From: Burkholderiales bacterium
Lineage (GTDB): Bacteria; Pseudomonadota; Gammaproteobacteria; Burkholderiales; Burkholderiaceae_C
Assembly: GCA_028868995.1 (NCBI GenBank)
Contig: JAGWTH010000023.1
Coordinates: forward strand, 1 to 59,804
Reading direction: 5' to 3'
Length of the DNA: 59,804 nt
The stretch's first letter is position 1, and each line of letters opens with the position of its first letter. Position numbers and translations under genes: made by a program. Under the pieces are notes generated by a model. The model did no database searches and was not told where the DNA came from. It saw nothing but the letters and a program-made list of their open reading frames with translations. Shown one piece after another: positions 54,407 through 59,804 of the stretch.

Positions 54407-55543
54407 GTGCTTCATACTTCCGGCATGCGCCACGTGGAACTCTCGTACGACTTCGGAGCGCGCCGGCAGGACGGCTGGGTCCGCAATGCGCTCATGGACC
54501 TGCTGCATGCGGTGCAGGAACAGGGTTCCATCTCGGCCGCGGCCCGGCAGGTGGGCCTGTCCTACCGCCATGTGTGGGGCGAGCTGCGGCGCTGGGAGGC
54601 GCAGCTGGGCCACCCGCTGCTGGTCTGGGAGAAGGGCCAGCGCGCCCGCCTCGCGCCCTTCGGCGAGAAGCTGCTGTGGGCGGAGCGCCAGGCGCAGGCG
54701 CGCCTCGCCCCGCAGATCGAGGCCCTGCACGCCGAACTGGAGCGCGCCTTCGCGATCGCCTTCGACGACGGGGCGCAGGTACTCACGCTGTTCGCGAGCC
54801 ACGACGACGGCCTGTCGCTGCTGCGCGGTGTCGCTGCGCAGCAGGCGAGCCTGCACCTGGACATCCGCTTCCTGGGCAGCGTCGACGCGATCGCGGCACT
54901 CAACGCCGGCCGCTGCACGCTGGCGGGCTTCCACAGCTCGCAGCAGCCCGGACTGGGCAGCCTCACCCAGCGCACCTACCAGCCGCTGCTGCAGACCGGC
55001 CGCCACAAGCTGATCGGCTTCGCCGAGCGCAGCCAGGGCCTGATGGTGGCGCCGGGCAACCCGCTGCGCCTGCACGCCATGGGCGACCTGGTGCGCTGGC
55101 GCGCGCGCTTCGTCAACCGGCCGGCCGGCAGCGGCACGCGCCTGCTGTGCGACGAACTGCTCGCGCGCGACGGCATCGCCGGCGCCGACCTCGCCGGCTA
55201 CGCGCGCGAGGAGCCGGCGCACGCCGCGGTGGCGCAGGCCGTCGCCTCGGGCAGCGCCGACGCGGGGCTCGGGATCGCGGCGGCGGCCCGCGCGCGCGGG
55301 CTGGACTTCGTGCCGCTGCTGCAGGAACGCTACTACCTCGTGTGCCTCAAGGAAGCCCTGGACACGCCCCCTGTCGCGACGCTGCGCCGCCTGCTGCAAG
55401 GCGCCGCCTGGCAGCAGCAGCTGGCCGCCCTGCCCGGCTACACGCCCTGGCACAGCGGCGAGGTGCTGAGCCTGAAGGCGCAGCTGCCCTGGTGGGACCT
55501 GCCGCCGAAGAAGGCGAGACGCCCGGCGCAGCCCCGCGGGTGA
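54407..55543 (+). CDS. ModE-like HTH regulator with periplasmic-binding-like domain (tungstate-responsive candidate)
   Basis: 378 residues. A ModE-type winged HTH spans about 25-95 (QEQGSISAAARQVGLSYRHV, then RLAPFGEKLLWA). A C-terminal PBP-like domain (about 120-350; TLFASHDDGLSLLRGV, FVNRPAGSGTRLLCDELL, GLGIAAAARARGLDFVPL) is related to domains fused to MoeA. The preferred start is GTG 54407 behind AGGA; ATG 54425 is possible. Divergence from tupBCA makes it the probable sensor of tungstate or molybdate for that operon. Confidence 0.83.
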   Translation: MLHTSGMRHVELSYDFGARRQDGWVRNALMDLLHAVQEQGSISAAARQVGLSYRHVWGELRRWEAQLGHPLLVWEKGQRARLAPFGEKLLWAERQAQARLAPQIEALHAELERAFAIAFDDGAQVLTLFASHDDGLSLLRGVAAQQASLHLDIRFLGSVDAIAALNAGRCTLAGFHSSQQPGLGSLTQRTYQPLLQTGRHKLIGFAERSQGLMVAPGNPLRLHAMGDLVRWRARFVNRPAGSGTRLLCDELLARDGIAGADLAGYAREEPAHAAVAQAVASGSADAGLGIAAAARARGLDFVPLLQERYYLVCLKEALDTPPVATLRRLLQGAAWQQQLAALPGYTPWHSGEVLSLKAQLPWWDLPPKKARRPAQPRG

Positions 55544-55553
55544 TTTGCGATCG

Positions 55554-56795
55554 TCAGATCGCGCAGGTGCGGAAGCCCACGAAGCCCTCGTCGTGCTCGG
55601 GCTGGGCCCAGGCCCGCGCGCGCGGATGGCGCATGCGCGCGCGCGTCGCGAACGAGGCGCCGCGCAGGACCCGGGCGCGGCCGAACTCCGGCTGCGCGTC
55701 CAGCTCCGCCGGCGCCGTCCAGGCTTCGGGGCGGAAGCCGGCGAAAGGCCGCAGCGTCCCCGCGGTCCACTCGCGCACCTCGCCCCAGCGGAAGCCCCGC
55801 CGCCCCGCCTGCAAGGCCGCGATCTCCCACTCGGCCTCGGTCGGCAGGCGGCGGCCCGCCCAGCGCGCGAAGGCATCGGCTTCCCACCAGCTCGCGTGCA
55901 TCACGGCCTGGCTGGCTCCCATGCGGGTGGGCCGGCCGAACACCGCCTGCATCACGGCGCCGCTGGCCACGCCGATCTGCTCCACGTGGCGCGGCCCGCG
56001 GCGGCCCTCGCGCGCGGCCTCCCGCTGCAGCCAGGCCCAGCCCTCGGGCCGCCACAGGGCCTCGCGGTCGTAGCCGCCATCGGCGATGAACTCCACGTAC
56101 TGCGCCCAGGTGACCGGCTGCGCGTCGATCTCGAACTCCGGCACCGCCACCGGCTCGTGCCCGCGTTCGATGTCCAGGGCGAAGCCGGTGTCCTCGGCCC
56201 AGCCGAGCGTCCAGCGCGTGGCCGGCAGCAGCAGCGCGGGGCGGGTGGCCGCGCCGGCCGGCAGCTCGATCGCGAGCGGCACGCCCAGGGTCTGCGCGAG
56301 GGTGACCAGGTCTTCGCCACGCCAGTCCTCGTGGAACAGCGCCATGCGGAAGAAGTACAGCCCCTGGTCCGTGTCCGGGGCCTGCTCCAGCAGCTCCAGC
56401 GTGGTCTCGAGCGTGTCCAGCAGCCAGGCCCGGATGCCGGCCGCATCGGGCAGCGGCAGGGCCCACCGGTCCGCGCGCGCCACCAGGCGCGGGTCGAACC
56501 AGCCGTCGGCCTGCGGCTCCACCGAGGCCAGGCGCACGCCGTCGGCCGGGCACAGGGGGCCCAGTGCGCGCTGCGGGTTGCGGGCGATCCAGTATTCCGC
56601 GAGCCAGGCCACGTGGCCCACCACCCATAGCGGCGGCAAGGCCCCGGGCGGTGCGGACTGCGGCGGCTGCCGGCCCGGCGCCGGTTCGAAGGCGGCCAGC
56701 AGCTGCAGGGTGTGGTTGCGCGCCTCCATGAGGGCCAGCGAGAGCGCCTCGCGGCTGGCGCGGCGCATGTCGGGACGGTCGATGGTCACGGGCAT
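55554..56795 (-). CDS. EgtB/SenA-like nonheme iron enzyme (DinB + FGE-sulfatase fold)
   Basis: 413 residues from the chosen ATG; GTG 56861 and ATG 56768 are also possible and none has a good ribosome-binding site. The N-terminal DinB-like helical bundle has His61 (VVGHVAWLAEYW) and His155 (LFHEDWRGED). The C-terminal formylglycine-generating-enzyme fold has RLPTEAEWEIAALQ, VLRGASFATRARM and EGFVGFRTC. The architecture is that of EgtB and selenoneine synthase SenA, which join thiol or selenosugar to trimethylhistidine. In EgtB the third iron ligand is the His of HxxxH; here that position is Arg159. No egtD, senB or senC gene is adjacent, so the product is uncertain. Confidence 0.75.
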   Translation of the reverse strand: MPVTIDRPDMRRASREALSLALMEARNHTLQLLAAFEPAPGRQPPQSAPPGALPPLWVVGHVAWLAEYWIARNPQRALGPLCPADGVRLASVEPQADGWFDPRLVARADRWALPLPDAAGIRAWLLDTLETTLELLEQAPDTDQGLYFFRMALFHEDWRGEDLVTLAQTLGVPLAIELPAGAATRPALLLPATRWTLGWAEDTGFALDIERGHEPVAVPEFEIDAQPVTWAQYVEFIADGGYDREALWRPEGWAWLQREAAREGRRGPRHVEQIGVASGAVMQAVFGRPTRMGASQAVMHASWWEADAFARWAGRRLPTEAEWEIAALQAGRRGFRWGEVREWTAGTLRPFAGFRPEAWTAPAELDAQPEFGRARVLRGASFATRARMRHPRARAWAQPEHDEGFVGFRTCAI

Positions 56796-56953
56796 GAAAC
56801 GGGGATGCACGGGGAAGTCCACCCGGTACAAACACCAATGCCCGGGCGCGCCCAGCGTCACGATGCTGTCAGGTTGGCTGTAAGCACGTTCCTAGAATTT
56901 CCTTACTACTCTACCTGACAATCGGGGGTCGTCCAGCCTCCGACGGAGACAGC

Positions 56954-57550
56954 ATGCGCGGTTTACTCAAGCTATCGGGCGCGATCGACTGGCTGAACGC
57001 CCAGGTCGGCAAGTGGGTCCTCTGGCTCATTCTCGCCTCCACCGCGATCAGCGGCATCAACGCCGTGGTCCGGAAGATCTTCAACACCAGCTCCAACGCC
57101 TACCTCGAGGTGCAGTGGTACCTGTTCGCGGCGTCGTTCATGCTCGCGGCCGGCTACACGCTGCTCAATGGCGAGCACGTGCGCATCGACGTGGTTGCCG
57201 GCCGCCTGTCCAAGCGCGCGCAGATCTGGATCGACATCGTCGGCTTCGCCTTCTTCCTCACTCCCATGTGCCTGGCGGTGCTGTACTTCGGCATCCCGTT
57301 CTTCCTGCAGGGCTTCCGCTCGGGCGAGATGTCCTCCAACGCCGGCGGCCTGATCCGCTGGCCGGTGTACCTGATGATGCCGCTGGGCTTCTTCCTGCTG
57401 CAGCTGCAGGGGCTGTCGGAGCTGATCAAGCGCATCGCCTTCCTGCGCGGGCTGATCCCGGATCCCACCGCCAAGCACGAAGGCAAGTCGGCCGAGGAGG
57501 AGCTGGCCGAGGAGATCCGCCGCCTCGCGGAACAAGAGAACAAGGCCTGA
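56954..57550 (+). CDS. TRAP transporter small permease subunit (DctQ)
   Basis: 198 residues with four membrane helices. It contains NTSSNAYLEVQWYLFAASFM and LLNGEHVRIDVVAGRLSKRA, the DctQ signature. The C-terminal tail is charged. It starts after ACGGAGAC and is followed after 19 bases by the large permease. An isolated -10-like TAGAAT lies at 56893-56898 upstream. Confidence 0.9.
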   Translation: MRGLLKLSGAIDWLNAQVGKWVLWLILASTAISGINAVVRKIFNTSSNAYLEVQWYLFAASFMLAAGYTLLNGEHVRIDVVAGRLSKRAQIWIDIVGFAFFLTPMCLAVLYFGIPFFLQGFRSGEMSSNAGGLIRWPVYLMMPLGFFLLQLQGLSELIKRIAFLRGLIPDPTAKHEGKSAEEELAEEIRRLAEQENKA

Positions 57551-57569
57551 AGGCGCGGGGACAAGCAAA

Positions 57570-59450
57570 ATGATCCAGTTCATCTCGAACAACCTGGCCC
57601 CGATCATGTTCGCGGGCCTGATCCTCTTCATGCTGGTCGGCTTCCCGGTGGCCTTCAGCCTGGGGGCCTGCGGCCTGTTCTTCGGCTTCGTCGGCATCCA
57701 GCTGGGCGTGCTGCCCGAGGAGCTGCTGCAGGCGCTGCCGCTGCGGATCTTCGGCATCATGCAGAACGACACGCTGCTGGCGATCCCGTTCTTCACGCTC
57801 ATGGGCCTGATCCTGGAACGCAGCGGCATGGCGGAGGACCTGCTGGACACCATCGGCCAGCTGTTCGGCCCGGTGCGCGGCGGTCTCGCCTTCGCCGTGA
57901 TCTTCGTGGGCGCGCTGCTGGCCGCCACCACCGGCGTGGTGGCCGCCTCGGTGATCTCGATGGGCCTGATCTCGCTGCCCATCATGCTGCGCTACGGCTA
58001 CGACCGGCGCGTCGCCTCGGGCGTGATCGCCGCCTCCGGCACGCTGGCGCAGATCATCCCGCCCTCGCTGGTGCTGATCGTCATGGCCGACCAACTCGGT
58101 CGTTCGGTCGGCGACATGTACAAGGGCGCATTCATTCCCGGCTTCGTGCTGACGCTGATCTATGCGGGCTACGTGGCTCTGGTGTCGATCTTCAAGCCGG
58201 AAGCGGCCCCGGCGCTGCCGCTCGAAGCGCGCACGATTCCGGAAGAACCCGCGCACGCAGGCCGGCAGAGCATCGTCACCGGCCTCGGCCTCGTCATCTT
58301 CGGCGTGGTGCTGTTCTATTTCCTGATCTGGGTCGTCAGCGAAATCCTGCAACTCGCCGGCGCGATCGCCGGCGAGCTGCCGACGAACCTGCACTGGGCG
58401 GCCTCGGTCGTCCTGTCGCCGATCGCCTTCGGCTACCGGCTGTTGGGCAGCGCGCGCCTGGCGACCGGCCGGTCGCCGCGCATGAACACGCTGGGCGTGA
58501 TGGGCACGGGCGCCGCGATCGGCTACGGCTTCTTCGAACTCTACACCCGTCTCGACCCGAAGATGCCGTCCGACAACGGCGCGATCTGGGCGGCATTCTC
58601 GGCGATCATCATTCTCTACGTCGCGGCGCTGATCAACCGCGCCGGCAAACTCGGCGTGCTCGCCAACATCACCCAGCAGGTCATCATCGTGCTGGTGCCG
58701 CCGCTGGCGCTGATCTTCCTGGTGCTCGGCACGATCTTCGTCGGCATCGCCACGCCGACCGAAGGCGGCGCGATGGGCGCCACCGGCGCGCTGATCCTCG
58801 CGCTGGCCAAGCGGCGGCTGTCGCTCGGCCTGCTCAAGCAAGCGATGGACACGACGGCGAAGCTCTCGTCCTTCGTCGTGTTCATCCTGCTCGGCGCGCG
58901 CGTGTTCTCGCTGACCTTCTATGGCGTCAACGGCCATACCTGGGTCGAGCACATGCTCACCTCGCTGCCGGGCGGGCAGATCGGCTTCCTCATCGTCGTC
59001 AACCTGTTCGTCTTCGTCCTGGCCTTCTTCCTCGACTTCTTCGAACTGGCCTTCATCATCGTGCCGCTGCTCGGACCCGCGGCGGAAAAGCTCGGCATCG
59101 ACCTCATCTGGTTCGGCGTCATTCTCGGCGTGAACATGCAGACGAGCTTCATGCATCCGCCCTTCGGCTTCGCGCTGTTCTACCTACGCTCGGTGGCGCC
59201 GATCTCGGAGTTCATCGACCGCGTGACGGGCAAGAAGACCGCGCCGGTCACGACGGGCCAGATCTACATGGGCGCCATTCCCTTCGTGATCATCCAGCTC
59301 ATCATGGTGGCGCTGGTGGTGCTGATCCCGTCGATGGTGATGGTCTACAAATCCGGCGGCGTGCATCTAGACCAGAAGCAGATCGACCAGCAGTTCCAGC
59401 AGATCGCGCCGGCGCCGGGCGGCGACGAGCCGCCGCCTCTGAAGTTCTGA
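57570..59450 (+). CDS. TRAP transporter large permease subunit (DctM), long form
   Basis: 626 residues, about 190 longer than a standard DctM. Core motifs are FTLMGLILERSGMAEDLLDT, LLAATTGVVAASVISMGLIS, SGTLAQIIPPSLVLIVMADQ and the late FFLDFFELAFIIVPLLGPAA. An insertion (about residues 210-375) carries extra hydrophobic segments and a KMPSDNG loop. Such long DctM proteins occur in proteobacteria. From about 58080 codon choice changes (more GAA and CTC, less GAG and CTG) although the frame is intact. Transcription converges on a binding-protein gene. Confidence 0.9.
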   Translation: MIQFISNNLAPIMFAGLILFMLVGFPVAFSLGACGLFFGFVGIQLGVLPEELLQALPLRIFGIMQNDTLLAIPFFTLMGLILERSGMAEDLLDTIGQLFGPVRGGLAFAVIFVGALLAATTGVVAASVISMGLISLPIMLRYGYDRRVASGVIAASGTLAQIIPPSLVLIVMADQLGRSVGDMYKGAFIPGFVLTLIYAGYVALVSIFKPEAAPALPLEARTIPEEPAHAGRQSIVTGLGLVIFGVVLFYFLIWVVSEILQLAGAIAGELPTNLHWAASVVLSPIAFGYRLLGSARLATGRSPRMNTLGVMGTGAAIGYGFFELYTRLDPKMPSDNGAIWAAFSAIIILYVAALINRAGKLGVLANITQQVIIVLVPPLALIFLVLGTIFVGIATPTEGGAMGATGALILALAKRRLSLGLLKQAMDTTAKLSSFVVFILLGARVFSLTFYGVNGHTWVEHMLTSLPGGQIGFLIVVNLFVFVLAFFLDFFELAFIIVPLLGPAAEKLGIDLIWFGVILGVNMQTSFMHPPFGFALFYLRSVAPISEFIDRVTGKKTAPVTTGQIYMGAIPFVIIQLIMVALVVLIPSMVMVYKSGGVHLDQKQIDQQFQQIAPAPGGDEPPPLKF

Positions 59451-59474
59451 GGCCGCCGCGCAATCGCGCAAATG

Positions 59475-59510
59475 AAAAGGCCCGGACTTTCGTCCGGGCC
59501 TTGGTATTTT
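59475..59510. terminator. Bidirectional terminator between convergent TRAP genes
   Basis: A perfect 11-bp stem AAGGCCCGGAC / GTCCGGGCCTT (59477-59502) with loop TTTC is flanked by A-rich and T-rich sequence on both sides. It suits termination in both directions. Confidence 0.88.
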
Positions 59511-59520
59511 CGGGGCTCGA

Positions 59521-59804
59521 TCAGCCCTTGGCGCGCTGGCGCACCATGAAATTGTCGTAGCCGTATTCGGCGACCTGCCACCACAGATATTCGTCGTTGC
59601 GGAAGGCCATGTAGGAATCGTGGATCTTCTTGAACTTCTCGTTCTTGGCGGAGAGTTCCGCATAGAGTTCGTTGGAGGCCTTGTAGGCGGCTTCCAGGAT
59701 CTCCGGCGAGAAGGGACGCAGCTTGGTGCCGCTGGCGACGAGGCGCTTGAGGGCCGCCGGGTTCACCGCGTCGTACTTCGCCTGGATCGAGACGTTCGAC
59801 ATGG
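59521..59804 (-). CDS. TRAP transporter substrate-binding protein, C-terminal part (partial)
   Basis: At least 94 C-terminal residues; the frame is open to the window end, so the true start lies outside. The tail (YDAVNPAALKRLVASGTKLR, LEAAYKASNELYAELSAKNE, EYLWWQVAEYGYDNFMVRQR) matches the end of DctP-type binding proteins of the larger (about 360-residue) class associated with long DctM permeases. It probably works with the convergent dctQM pair. Its codon use resembles the second half of the dctM gene, not the rest of the window. Confidence 0.8.
   Translation of the reverse strand, partial: MSNVSIQAKYDAVNPAALKRLVASGTKLRPFSPEILEAAYKASNELYAELSAKNEKFKKIHDSYMAFRNDEYLWWQVAEYGYDNFMVRQRAKG

Overview
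This is a high-GC window in which almost every base is coding. Gene content and order point to a betaproteobacterium of the order Burkholderiales, most like the Comamonadaceae (Ramlibacter/Variovorax/Acidovorax relatives). Markers are the ompA-gyrA-pheA-tyrA-aroA/cmk-rpsA-ihfB-lapAB-hldAD order, the fused EPSP synthase/cytidylate kinase, and several TRAP transporters. The genus is inference; no rRNA or tRNA is present.

Layout. 1-141 (minus): 5' end of a group IIC intron, sitting directly behind the ompA terminator. 192-869: ompA. 1.1-13.3 kb (plus): gyrA, aromatic amino acid genes, rpsA, ihfB, lapAB and the heptose genes hldA and hldD, followed by a small ComEA-like helix-hairpin-helix protein. 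13.8-17.7 kb (minus): two stacked hybrid histidine kinases. 17.8-25.0 kb: a 5-oxoprolinase-type hydrolase with a MarR-like regulator (minus), divergent from a complete TRAP transporter (plus). 25.1-34.0 kb (minus): a form II aerobic CO dehydrogenase-like molybdenum hydroxylase locus, order small-large-medium subunit, MoxR ATPase, VWA protein, CoxG, a periplasmic binding protein and XdhC. A divergent GAF/Fis-type regulator follows at 34.2-35.3 kb.

35.4-36.5 kb (minus): a probable toxin-antitoxin pair, a Phd/YefM-like antitoxin with a zeta-like kinase, behind two overlapping perfect palindromes. 36.5-39.8 kb: modE divergent from modABC across a perfect ModE-type dyad. 39.8-42.3 kb: KefF/KefC-type potassium efflux pair. 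42.3-43.9 kb: fused binding protein/permease of the OpuF type. 43.9-47.7 kb: a bufferin (copper-stress RiPP) locus. Its ECF sigma/anti-sigma operon and the bufA1-bufB-bufC-bufD operon diverge from two exact copies of the same promoter, GTAACC-N16-CGAA.

47.7-50.0 kb: small hypothetical protein, CDF metal exporter and rhomboid protease. 50.1-52.1 kb: orphan CHASE3/PAS histidine kinase. 52.1-54.3 kb (minus): tungstate transporter tupBCA, divergent from its likely regulator at 54.4-55.5 kb. 55.6-56.8 kb (minus): EgtB/SenA-like sulfatase-modifying-factor-fold enzyme. 57.0-59.5 kb: TRAP permease pair, converging on the C-terminal part of another TRAP binding protein at the window end.

How parts fit together. 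The molybdenum hydroxylase, its XdhC and MoxR/VWA maturation factors, the ModE/ModABC importer and the Tup importer form a molybdenum/tungsten-centred region between 25 and 55 kb. The bufferin operon and the CDF pump add metal handling. The most unusual items are the zeta-kinase/Phd-type pair, the twin sigma promoters of the bufferin locus, the GAF regulator that lacks an AAA+ domain beside the hydroxylase operon, the binding protein embedded in that operon, the EgtB/SenA-like enzyme with Arg at an expected iron-ligand position, and a codon-usage break inside the last TRAP permease gene.
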